Of a stretch of 64,000 nucleotides of DNA, positions 1 to 10,421 are shown piece after piece. The position numbers were made by a program, and so were the translations under genes. The stretch covers positions 2,418,001-2,482,000 of the forward strand of contig CADCXC010000005.1 in NCBI GenBank assembly GCA_902806595.1, in the 5' to 3' direction. Position 1 is the stretch's first letter. Each line of letters begins with the position of its first letter. Below the pieces are notes generated by a model. It ran no database searches. It worked only from the letters and a program-made list of their open reading frames with translations, and had not been told where the DNA came from. Origin of the DNA: Pyrenopolyporus hunteri. Taxonomy: Eukaryota > Ascomycota > Sordariomycetes > Xylariales > Hypoxylaceae.

Positions 1-121
1 CGAGGGCGGCGGCCAGGTCGAGTTCCAGGGCACCTGGAGCCACTACCCGTACTTCAAGAGCGGCTACATCATGATCAACACGATCGAGCGCGGTGCTTAC
101 GTCGTCAAGCGATCTTCGTAG
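1..121 (+). CDS. 3' end of a gene, possibly LVIVD / choice-of-anchor-B type protein (partial)
   Basis: An open frame enters from the left edge (first full codon at base 2) and stops at TAG 119-121, giving a 39-residue C-terminus. It contains a WSHYPYFKSGYI stretch followed by NTIERGAYVVKR. That aromatic pattern followed by an 'ERG.(F/Y)VV' ending resembles the C-terminus of secreted LVIVD-repeat (choice-of-anchor-B) proteins, but only the tail is visible, so the family call is tentative. Base composition is GC-rich and gene-like. It converges on the gene at 314-1843, whose stop lies 192 bp away. Confidence 0.45.
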   Translation, partial: EGGGQVEFQGTWSHYPYFKSGYIMINTIERGAYVVKRSS

Positions 122-313
122 GGGAAAGCGTCTTCCGCGTATAATGAGGATGGGATTCCTAGTGCTCGGAGAGTCCGGATAGCACAGTACCTAGCTTTAG
201 ACATGAATTTATGAAATATACAGTAAATCGTCCAGTACACTCGGTTTTCGTGATAGTACAGCGCCACACGAGGGATTCTCGCATTACTAATTTTCTAGAT
301 CCGGCCCGGGATC

Positions 314-1843
314 CTAAGAATCTTGTTTCGTCGGCGACGTAGCGATCGCCGATGTTTTCTTCGTTTGTAGGAGGTAATCACCGCCACGCCAGGCCTTATA
401 GACGCCGTACAAGCCTTGGAACGGACGGGCATTGCGGAGAACCCTCGGCATTCTCGAGCCCTCCATAACCCTTCTCTTCGCGTCCTCGTCGACCTTGACC
501 TTGTCGTACACGCTCGGCAAGTGGGACGCGTGATACTTATCGCGCACCGCGTCATACGCCGGCCGGTTATACGTCTGCCAGAATTCTTCCTCGGTATAAT
601 AGGCCTGGGCGTACAATGTTTTCTTGCCCCCCATAGCATGGACCGTCTGTTCAATTGCGCGGTTCAGGCGCACTAGTTCCTGGTAGTCGCCAGGCCCGGG
701 TCCCCAAATACCGAAATTGAGCATGAATTCCGGCCGGTCCGGGTCGGCGAAGTCTGCGTGCAGCCCGTGGGCCGAGTCGGGCTCGTCCCGCCGCACGCGG
801 AGCGGACACAGCCAGATCGGATAGATATTTATGGTTTTGTCCACCCAAGCGAAAAATTCGTCGGCCGCGTCGTAAGGTACGCCGACGTCTTGAATTATAT
901 ACGTATCTGATAGGCGGCTCTTATGCAGGGCATGGTACATTACGCGGGCGTGCATGTAAGTGTCTAGCACGTAGCGTGTGACCCGGTTAAAAGGCGTAAA
1001 GAAATACTTATAAGCGTATCTCGCGACCCAGAAACCGCCACGATCCCACCGAAACAAGTAGTCGACTAGCGGGACGTAGTCAACGACAGGTTGCTTCGCC
1101 TTCGCTGCTCTTTTCTTCACGTCGAGATAGAACCACGGATCCCGGCGCCGCAGGTACCGGCGTGGCTTGGAGCCGGTGGGGGCAGCGTCAACCAGACGAC
1201 CAGAGCATATCACAATCGACGTGGGGGAGAACACAATACCGTCGACATAGTCAACAGCGGGGTTCGCAACCTCTTCCTGTATCTTCCTACGAGCATCCGG
1301 GAAGCTTTTAAGAGGATAATGCGTCAATTCGACAAAGGTCTTAGCGTCTCTGAGCTGGACTTCCAAAAGCGTGACGACGCCGACGGTTCCGAAAGCGGAC
1401 GCGGCTCCCCAAAAGAGATCGGGTTTCTCGGACTTGGACGCGCGCACGACGTCCCCGTTGGGCAAGACTATCTCGATCCAATTAACGGTGGAGTCGAACG
1501 GCCCGTGGCGACAGGAACTGCTCTCGCCGGCGGAGCCGCTGAACCCGCCGCCGACGGTGATGCCCGGGAATTCCATAACGACGAGCGGGACTAGTCCGGC
1601 TTTTCCGGTCGCGTCGAGGAGTTCGTCCATAGGCACGTTGGGTTCCACCAGCGCCGTCTTCTTAGCGTTGTCTATCTCTAGGACATGATTAAGCGTACTG
1701 GTGTCCACCGTGTTGTCGCGGCTCTTCTCCGCGGTGCGCGTGCTGTTGGTGGAGCCGTGGTAGACGCGGAACGGTTGGCGTTGCGCGTAGAACTGACTCA
1801 ACCGTTCGGAGATGGATGCTACCGCGTCATTGTGAGCATCCAT
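314..1843 (-). CDS. FAD-linked oxidoreductase, Delta(24)-sterol reductase (DHCR24/DWF1)-like
   Basis: Single-exon gene of 509 residues. The N-terminal part is an FAD-binding PCMH-type domain: HGSTNSTR near residues 29-36, VEPNVPMDELL around 66-76, and the glycine-rich segment FPGITVGGGFSGSAGESSS around 92-110 that lines the FAD pyrophosphate site. The C-terminal half contains the 'PIWLCPLR' and 'YYTEEEFW' segments typical of the DIMINUTO/DHCR24 branch, which reduces the C24(25) double bond of sterols with NADPH. Fungal ergosterol synthesis uses Erg4 and Erg5 on the side chain, so the substrate of fungal DHCR24-like paralogues is uncertain; membrane association is expected but no clear N-terminal anchor is visible. 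The start ATG at 1843 is the first in the frame. Its upstream side faces the RIP island from about 2,220. Confidence 0.8.
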   Translation of the reverse strand: MDAHNDAVASISERLSQFYAQRQPFRVYHGSTNSTRTAEKSRDNTVDTSTLNHVLEIDNAKKTALVEPNVPMDELLDATGKAGLVPLVVMEFPGITVGGGFSGSAGESSSCRHGPFDSTVNWIEIVLPNGDVVRASKSEKPDLFWGAASAFGTVGVVTLLEVQLRDAKTFVELTHYPLKSFPDARRKIQEEVANPAVDYVDGIVFSPTSIVICSGRLVDAAPTGSKPRRYLRRRDPWFYLDVKKRAAKAKQPVVDYVPLVDYLFRWDRGGFWVARYAYKYFFTPFNRVTRYVLDTYMHARVMYHALHKSRLSDTYIIQDVGVPYDAADEFFAWVDKTINIYPIWLCPLRVRRDEPDSAHGLHADFADPDRPEFMLNFGIWGPGPGDYQELVRLNRAIEQTVHAMGGKKTLYAQAYYTEEEFWQTYNRPAYDAVRDKYHASHLPSVYDKVKVDEDAKRRVMEGSRMPRVLRNARPFQGLYGVYKAWRGGDYLLQTKKTSAIATSPTKQDS

Positions 1844-2222
1844 ACTTGCTTAGAGATACGTAAAAATGGGTTATATTAAGCTGGACGAAGTCGGATACTT
1901 ATTAATATTATTTATTGTTCTAGGATTCGAATAATGATTCCGATTATTGTAATTAATGAACGCCATTCCATAATTCGACGGGCGAAAACAGTTGGTAGGC
2001 GGCTGACGTAAGCCCCCTATTCCGTAGCACTTAGGGACTTGGAAGCCAGGGTCCTCTTATCGTACACGAGATTTACGTCTTTTGTCGGACACGATTAGGA
2101 GTAAAGTCTTTCGAAGGTAAATAAAATACCGGTTTGTGATTGATAATTACTATTCCCAGTGGTGTTGACGGCGTTCCGCCGAGCTTGAAGTAGGAAGGAA
2201 GGAGTAAAACGCCAAGTTAACT
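1844..2222. other. intergenic transition into the AT-rich island
   Basis: No gene seen. It holds the presumed promoter of the oxidoreductase at 314-1843. Sequence from about 1,970 to 2,200 has ordinary composition with CpA and TpG present, then changes within a few tens of bases to RIP-type sequence. Confidence 0.6.
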
Positions 2223-2727
2223 CCGAAAAGTTGGGTTAATTAATTTAAAGCTTTTAACACATCATTTATAATATTAAATTTAATTATTTATATAAAGGTG
2301 TTGAAATTAATAAAAAATGCTTAGTTATAATAAGGTTTAATCGTATTAACGTATAAAAAATAAAAATATAAATTATAAATATTTTTATATATTATTAAAT
2401 AAATATAAATTTAATAAAATAATTTTTTTCGTTTATTTTTAAATAAATTTTACGAATAATTTTATATCGAATTATAAATAATTTTTTCGTTAAATTATTA
2501 ATTTAAAAAATTTTTAAAAATTTAAATTAAAAATTTATTTTAATTATAAAAATATATTAAAATTATAAAATTTATAACGTATATAATTATTAAATTTTTT
2601 TATAAATATAAAATTTATAATATTTAATATCGTTATAAAATTTATTATATAAATTTTACGTATTTTATATATTTATTATATTTACGTAATATTATTAAAT
2701 TATTTAAAATTTATTTTTTTTAAATAA

Positions 2728-2945
2728 TAATAATTAATTAACTTATATATATATTACTTCGTAATATATACTTTAAAAAAAAAAAATATTTATATATTTT
2801 CGTTTATATAAAAAAAACTTTTTTTATAGTTTTTTTATTAAATAATTTTTTTTTTTTAGATAATTTATATAATATTAGTTTTATTTTATCGTAATTATTT
2901 TTTACTATTATTTTTTTACTTTATTTACGTACGTATCTATTAATA
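2728..2945 (+). repeat. left LTR
   Basis: Aligns colinearly with 8,669-8,884. Shared landmarks are the TTACTTCGTAATA hairpin, a long A-run, the TTTTCGTTTATATAAAAAAAA segment, a poly-T block and TTTACGTACGTAT near the end. Differences are almost all C/T or G/A, i.e. RIP-type, plus small homopolymer indels. Confidence 0.88.
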
Positions 2946-5162
2946 TTAATTAATGTTATTAAAATTAATAATATAAATTAATAAAGTTAAAAAAGTTATT
3001 ATTACGATAATATAAAAAATTTTTATCGTAATAATATATACGATAATAATATTTTTTTTTTATATAATATTTTTTTATTTATATTAAAATATCGTTTTAT
3101 TTTATTAAATTTTTTTAAACTTATAATATTTATTATATCGTAAAAAATTAAAGGTTCGATTTAAACGTAAATTTACGAAAAAAAATTTAATTTTATTAAA
3201 TAAAAAAATATAAATAAGTTTAAAATTTTAATTAAATATATTTTTAATTTTATAGTTATTTCCGTTTTTTTTAATAAATATTTTAATTATATAACGATAA
3301 AATGAAAAGAAATAAATTTATAAATTATTATTTTTTAATAAAAAATAACGTAAATTTTATTTACGTTAGTAGATTTAAAAATAACGAATAAAAATAAATT
3401 ATACGTTCGTATAATTAAAAAAACTTTAAAAGAATTTTAAAAACGTTTTAAAAGTTTTATTTTAAACGATTTTTAAGTTTTATTACGTTAATTACGATCG
3501 ATTTTAAAGATTACGTTAATATAAAAAAGTATTTATATAAGTAAAAATAATATTAACGTTATCGAATTTTTATTAAATTTTTTATTATTATACGAGTTAT
3601 TAAAGTAAAATAGCGATAAGTTAATAAAAATAAAATAAAAATAACTTAATATATTAATATAAAAAGTGTTTATATATCGAATCGAAAAAGGTATGATTTA
3701 TTCGAAATTATTTATATTAATATATATATATATTACGATATAATAACGATTACGATTTTTCGTTTTTTAAATGTTTAATTAATTAATCGGATACGAAAAT
3801 CCGATGGTATTTATTATATCGATAAAATTATTATTAATATCGTTTCGATAATGTTACGAATTATTTTCGTAGTATACGTACCCGTTTTTTATTATATTTA
3901 ATAATTCGTTATTTATATTTTACGTTTTATCGTTTTTTTTATCGTAATTTTTTATAATATAACCCCTTTAATAGTTAATATTTAAATTTTTATTGTTAAT
4001 TTTTTTTAATTTTTAAGGTAATTAAAGTAATTTACGTAATTAATCGAAGTTTTAAATATTTAATATATTTATTTTTCCCGTTTTTATTTTATAAAAAATA
4101 ATCGTATTTTTTTAAATTATTACGGTTAATTAATATTTTATTATTTTAATTTACGTTAAATTATTAAGGTATAATTAACGATATATCCCTAGTTTTTAAC
4201 GAAGAAAATAATTTTAATTTTCGTTATCGAAAAATATTTATAAATTTTTCGAATCGTTATCGAATGATTCGTATATAATATTAACGGTTTTATTAAACGT
4301 TATATTAAAAAAAGAAAATTATTATATCGAAAATTACGATTTTTTTTTTTAAATGATTTTATAACTTTTATTAATTAAATCGATTTTTATATTTATATTT
4401 ATCGAAAATTAATAAAGCGATATTTATTATAACGTTCTTTTCGTTTAAATTTTTAATAAGATGTACTTTTTTATTATTATTAGTTATTTTAAAAAAGTTT
4501 AAAATAATAAAAATAATTATATCGAAAAATTTTATAACGTTTTAAAAGATAAATTTCGTTTTTTTTTAAACGTATATTATATAATTAAAATTTATTAAAT
4601 TTAATTTTACGTCGTATTTTTTATTATTTTTATTAAACGAATGATTATTTATTTTTTATATAACGTACCTCGTTATTAATATTTTATAAATATATATTTA
4701 ATTATAAAACGATATTTTAATACGAAATAAAATAAAATTTAATATTATTATAATTAAACTTCGATTATTTTTTTTAATATTAAAATCGAGAAAAAAAATA
4801 AAAGAAAATTCGATTTTAAAATATTATAAATTATATTAGATAAATTAATGTTATGTTAACGTGTTTTTAGAAAGGATTTTAGGAGTAAATAATAATTTAT
4901 TATAACTACGTAATGTATTATTTATAACGTATTTTAACTATAATATATTTTATTTATATTATTATATTAGTTCGAAAAATTAATTAATAAGCTTCGTACG
5001 TTAATTAATACTTTTAAAAATATTAAAGAAACGTATTAATTTATAATTAACGATAATAACGATAAAGATTTCGATTAATTTTATATTAAATAAAGGTATT
5101 ATTATAACGATAAAAACGATCGATATTAATTAAAAAAAACGATTTAAACTTAAAAGCGTCGT

Positions 5163-5204
5163 TATTAAATATGTAAAAAAAAGGGATATTAATTTATTAA
5201 ATAT
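5163..5204 (+). other. remnant of a gag CCHC zinc knuckle
   Basis: Read in one + frame, the codons at 5,163, 5,172, 5,187 and 5,202 are TAT, TGT, TAT and TAT. If the TAT codons are RIP products of TGT/TGC or CAT/CAC, the spacing is C-x2-C-x4-H-x4-C, the retroelement nucleocapsid knuckle. The TAA stops between them are explained by CAA codons. It lies about 2.2 kb inside the left LTR, where the end of gag is expected. This is an inference from spacing in a degraded sequence. Confidence 0.55.
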
Positions 5205-8200
5205 TTCGAAGAAAAGTAAAAAAAAGTTAAAAGACGATAACGAATTTAAAAGGTTAAAAATAAAAGTAAATATATTACGTTTTTAACGGGTTATAAAAGT
5301 ATTAAATAAAAAAATTCGAAGTCGAAGAATAACGATTATAATATTACCGTTTTCGAAATAAAGGAAATCGATTTTTAACATTAATTAATCGCGATATATT
5401 TAACGAATTAAACATATTAATATCGAATCGTTATTTATTATTTTTTTATTAATAAATTAAAAGATAATATTATATTTATTTTAAATCGATATATTAAAGA
5501 TGTTTTTTAAAGTATTATTTTCGATATCGACGTAATTAAAATGTTTATTATAAAAAAAAATTAATATTAAATTTTTATAAAAAACTTTTTCGATCGAAAC
5601 TTTAAAATAAATAATAGTCGAGTCGATAAAATTAATATTAAATTCGAAGACGAATTTTTAATTAAATTATTAAAAACGATTACGGTTAACGTTTTATTCG
5701 AATTAATCGATTTTTATATTATAAATTTAAACACCTCGTTTTTTATATATTTAAAAAATATAAATCGATTAAACGTTTACTTAAATAACGTTACGAATTA
5801 ATTAATCGAAAAGAATGGTATTATCGTTATTATTATTTATCGATAAAAACATTTATAATTTTACTTCGATAATACGATTTTTTTTATAAAATTCGAATTA
5901 CGTCGTATTTATATTCGATTTAATTACTTTTTTATAACTAAACTATATACTTTTTTAAATAAAATAAATTATAACGTCGATATTAAAAATATTAAAAAAA
6001 TTAATAAATTTTACTATTATTATTAAATTAAAAGTAAAACTTTTTAAAAATTTAAATTTAATTTAAAAAATTTTAACATAAATTTTAATTACGAAATTAT
6101 CGTCGATATTATATATTTAAACGAACGTTTCGTTTTATATATAATCGACGTTATTATAAAATTTTAAACTACGCGTTTTATAAAAATTATTTTTATTAAA
6201 AAAACTTAAAATATATTAAAATAATATTAAATTAATATTTACTTTAAACCTTCGAATATTATTATATATAATATCGATACGAATTTCGATAATATTAAAT
6301 TTAAAAATAAAGCTCGTATTATTAAAATTATTTATTATTAAATATTAATCGAAATATATTAATTAATTAATAAAGTCGAAAAATATTATAACTTCGTTCG
6401 TAAAATATACGAAATTATTACCGATAAATTTTAAGGTTTAAATTTACGCGTAATTCGGTTATAAATAGTTATTAAAATAATTAACGATATAATTAACCTT
6501 AATAATTTAATATTTATATTTTTTATATTCGACATTTACTTTAAAATTAACATAAATTTACTTTTTATTTCTATATAAACTTAAAAAATATAAACCGTTT
6601 AAAAAATAATAACGAAAATTAAAAAAATTAAGGTATAATATTTCATAAAAAATACTTTAAATATACGTAATAACTTTAACATATAAAAAACCTTTTTCGT
6701 GTTACTTTTTATCGGTAACGAAATATTCGTTTATAAAAAAAAAAAAAAATGAAAAAGTTTTTATAAAATTATTACGATATCGAATAAAAATATTATTATC
6801 GCTTTTAACGTTTCGAACGAAATATTTACGTTTAAAAATTTTTATATTAAATCGTATATCTAACTTCGAAAAAATCTCATATCGATTAAAAAATTTAAAA
6901 TTAAATTATTTATATTAACTTTTAATTTCGATAATTATTAAATTATTTCGAAAAAAAACCTTATATATATTAACGATTTTTTTTATATTATTAAATTATA
7001 TATTATTAATAAAAAGTAAAAAAATTTTACTTTCGTTATTAAATTATAAGTCGATAAAAAAATTATTATATAAGGAAAATTTTATAAAATATTAAATATA
7101 AAAGAATTTAACGTTTTATTCGAAGAAAGTATTTTATATTTAAAAGTTTACGATATAATTATATATCGAAACGTTACGATTTTTAAATTACGAATAATTT
7201 ATAAAATTAAAAATAAAAATATTATCGCATTATACGAAAAATTTCGCTTTATAATTTAAAATTATAATAATTTCGATAAAAAATATATTATAACGTATAT
7301 ATTTATTATTTAAAAAGTTAATTAACGTATTATATTAATTTTAACATTTATATTACGTCGAAAAAAAATAAAAATTATAATTCGAAATATTATAATAACT
7401 TATATTTAATTTAAAACATCGATGTAAAAAACTATTTTTATATATTTATTAATCGAATTTAAAAATAAATACTTTAAAAGAATATTATTATAAATAGTTA
7501 AACCTTTATATAATTTCGCGAAATTAAACACTTATTAATTTAAAATTTATTTATGTTATTATTAATAAAAATTACGAATAAAATTATTAATTTTCGACTT
7601 TTATTTATTTATAACGGATTCGAATTCGTTTGAATTTATTAATTTTTAAATAAATAATATTTTTAATATCGATATTACGAATTTTTTTATTATTAAAAAT
7701 AAAACTTTTAATAAAGTTAAAATTAAAGTACGTTTTTAAAAAATTATAAATTTCGAAATTAAAAATTTTAATAGTTTACGTATTACGATTTACGATAAAA
7801 ATTTTAATATAACGATTATTTAAAAAGGTTAAATTAAAAAATTTAAATTATTAAATGTTAAAATTTTCGATATAATTAAAAAATTTATAAAGTAATAAAT
7901 TCGAAATATATATATCGTTTTTATATATTAATTCGAAGTAATTTTTAATTATTTTACGATAGTTTAATACTTCGAACCCGAATCTAAAAAAATTAAAGTT
8001 TTTAATATTAAAATTAAATAATAAATAAATAATTAAATACGTAAATTTTATTATATTAAATTAAACCTTTAAAATTTATATTTTTATATTTTTATCGATA
8101 AATTTTTTATAAATAATAAAAATTTAAATTCGTAAATTGGGTATATTATTATTTTAAATAATAAAAGTTTCATTAATCGAAATAATAAAATACGAGTTAT

Positions 8201-8668
8201 TAATAATATTATTTATTAATTATTTATTAAATATAAGTAAGTTATTTGTAACGTATTTATTAATAAAATTTATAAAATAATTTAAAATTTTAACGTCGAT
8301 TACGTTATTTATTATATAATTAATATTATTTTAAAACGTTTTTTATTTTTTAAAATTTTTTTTATTTTATACACCGATTTTTTATCGCTATATTAATATT
8401 TAATATAAATAAAAAATATTAATAAAAAGAAGTTAATAATCGATTTGATAGTGTTGAAATAATTTTATAAAAATCGGAAAATTAATAATATTCGATGGAT
8501 ATATAAGTTATATAATTTTATAGATGTAATAATAAAAGCGTTTTTTAATAAAGTTATAAAAAATTTAATAAAAGAGAATTAAATTAATTTAAAATTAAAA
8601 AAATAAATAAAATAAAAAATTTAATTAATAATTCGTAATTAATTAATTATAAAAAAAAATAAAATAAA

Positions 8669-8884
8669 TAATAATTAATTAATTTATATACGTATTACTT
8701 CGTAATACGTACCTTAAAAAAAAAATACTTATATATTTTCGTTTATATAAAAAAAACCTTTCCTACGGTTTTTTTATTAAATAATTTTTTTTTTTTAAAT
8801 AATTTATATAATATTAATTTCATTTTACCGTAATTATTTTTTATTATTATTTCTTTATTTTATTTACGTACGTATTTATTAATA
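8669..8884 (+). repeat. right LTR
   Basis: Matches the left LTR at 2,728-2,945 along its whole length. It retains more C (for example ACCTTTCCTACGG around 8,757-8,769) than the left copy, so the two LTRs were mutated to different extents. It is followed directly by AATAA, the second copy of the target duplication. Confidence 0.88.
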
Positions 8885-9232
8885 AATAAAATTAATTATT
8901 AATTAAAATAATTATTATATTTAATTATATAAAATTATTATTATTTAATAAATTATAATTAAATAATATATACGTAAATAAATAAAATATTTAAATATTT
9001 AAATAAATAAATAATTAAATAATATTTCGATACGTAAATATTTTTTTAAATATTAAATTATATAATTATAAAATATTTAAATATAATAAAATACTTTAAA
9101 AATAAAAAAAAATAACGTTATAAATTTTATAATTTTAATATATTTTTATAATTAAAATAAATTTAATATTTAAAAATTTTTTAAATTAATAATTTAACGA
9201 AAAAATTATTTACGATTCGACGTATACGTTAA

Positions 9233-9840
9233 ATTATAAATAATTTTTTCGTTAAATTATTAATTTAAAAATTTTTTAAAAATTTAAATTAAAAATTTAT
9301 TTTAATTATAAAAATATATTAAAATTATAAAATTTATAACGTATATAATTATTAAATTTTTTTATAAATATAAAATTTATAATATTTAATATTATTATAA
9401 AATTTATCGTATAAATTTTACGCGTTTTATATATTTATTATATTTATATAATATTATTAAATTATTTAAAACTTATTTTTTTTTAAATAAAATTAATTAT
9501 TAATTAAAATAATTATTATATTTAATTATATAAAATTATCGTTATTTAATAAATTATAATTAAATAATATATATATAAATAAATAAAATATTTAAATATT
9601 TAAATAAATAAATAATTAAATAATATTTCGATATATAAATATTTTTTTAAATATTAAATTATATAATTATAAAATATTTAAATATAATAAAATATTCTAA
9701 AAATAAAAAAAATAACGTTATAAATTTTATAATTTTAATATATTCTTATAATTAAAATAAATTTAACATTTAAAAATTTTTTAAATTAACGATTTAATAA
9801 AAAAATTATTTACGATTTAACGTATAATTTTTATTTAAAT
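9233..9840 (+). repeat. inverted-repeat element, copy 2 (uninterrupted, about 0.6 kb)
   Basis: A complete copy in direct tandem with copy 1. The ends are inverted repeats of about 110 bp: the start reads AATTATAAATAATTTTTTCG and the end, reverse-complemented, reads AAATCGTAAATAATTTTTT. No coding capacity is seen. Size and structure suggest a non-autonomous DNA transposon (MITE-like) degraded by RIP. It carries the pre-insertion site of the retrotransposon at 9,486-9,490. Low-complexity AT sequence makes exact ends uncertain by about 10 bp. Confidence 0.65.
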
Positions 9841-9970
9841 TCGAATATAATATTTATTAAATTATTTAATTATTAAATAAAATCGATTTAATATTTTTTT
9901 TTAAATTACTTTTTTTAATATTATTATAATAATAAAATTATTACGGCGTAATTAACGTAACTTAAAAAAT

Positions 9971-10421
9971 TCGAGGTTTCGGTCGGTAAAATCGCTGTTA
10001 AATATTAAAGCTTACGTAAATCCTTATATATAATTCTTAAACTAAGTACCTTAAAAAGCGAAGGAAAGTCCGCCTCAAAACTATAAAAAAGCAAAAAGAA
10101 AATGTATCCCTAGGGATTGTGAAGGGACAAGAGACGTTACCGTATGAAAAACGGCGTTTTTCATGGTTAGTTGATTATTCTATCAGGTTGAAAAAGTAAA
10201 ACCGTAGGTTTCTAGGATATTTCTAGGACGTTATGCTCATGAAAAAGCCTACAAACATTTTGTGAAATCAACACGCGGCTATTTAGGGGTATCATTCATA
10301 TTGTGTGTCATCCACAGATCAACTGTTATTATGCGAACCAACATTCCGCTGATCATTTCCGCGAATAATGCCGATAATCCCCCAGCATTCCTGCCATCAG
10401 AACTGGTAAACCACTTGCCGT
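9971..10421. other. intergenic, no gene seen
   Basis: Composition returns to normal within roughly 100 bp of the island. It probably holds the 3' UTR of the CorA-type gene; nothing else recognisable. Confidence 0.5.

Larger units (their letters stand above)
2728..8884 (+). mobile_element. RIP-inactivated LTR retrotransposon (about 6.16 kb)
   Basis: Bounded by two direct repeats of 218 and 216 bp and flanked by the 5-bp duplication AATAA at 2,723-2,727 and 8,885-8,889. Both LTRs begin TA and end TA, as expected if canonical TG...CA ends were mutated by RIP. A purine-rich tract just before the right LTR (8,651-8,668) fits a polypurine tract. A gag-like CCHC zinc knuckle is recoverable at 5,163-5,204 on the + strand, giving the orientation. 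Internal length (about 5.7 kb) suits gag-pol of a Ty1/copia or Ty3/gypsy element; I could not locate reverse transcriptase or integrase motifs well enough to choose. No functional frame remains. Confidence 0.85.
2471..9232 (+). repeat. inverted-repeat element, copy 1 (interrupted by the LTR retrotransposon)
   Basis: The left part (2,471-2,727) matches 9,233-9,490 and the right part (8,885-9,232) matches 9,486-9,835. Copy 1 is therefore the same unit as copy 2 with the retrotransposon inserted at AATAA. Its last ~110 bp (9,115-9,232) are the reverse complement of the first ~110 bp of the unit (9,233-9,345), so the unit has long terminal inverted repeats. Confidence 0.75.
2222..9970. repeat. 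AT-rich RIP-mutated repeat island
   Basis: About 7.7 kb at roughly 7-15% GC in lines I counted. CpA and TpG are almost absent and nearly every remaining C sits in CpG (acg, tcg). That is the expected outcome of heavy repeat-induced point mutation, which changes C to T mainly at CpA (and CpT/CpC) on both strands. No long open frame survives. Internal structure is resolvable: LTRs at 2,728-2,945 and 8,669-8,884, and two tandem copies of an inverted-repeat element (2,471-9,232 interrupted, 9,233-9,840 intact). Flanking genes have normal composition, so mutation did not visibly leak into them. A mitochondrial insertion or plain AT drift would not restrict C to CpG. Confidence 0.93.

Noticed and set aside
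2222..9970. Mitochondrial DNA insertion or centromere core
   Set aside because: C limited to CpG, paired LTRs with target duplication and tandem inverted repeats point to RIP-mutated transposons; plain AT-rich mtDNA would not show this context bias. A centromere role cannot be tested here.
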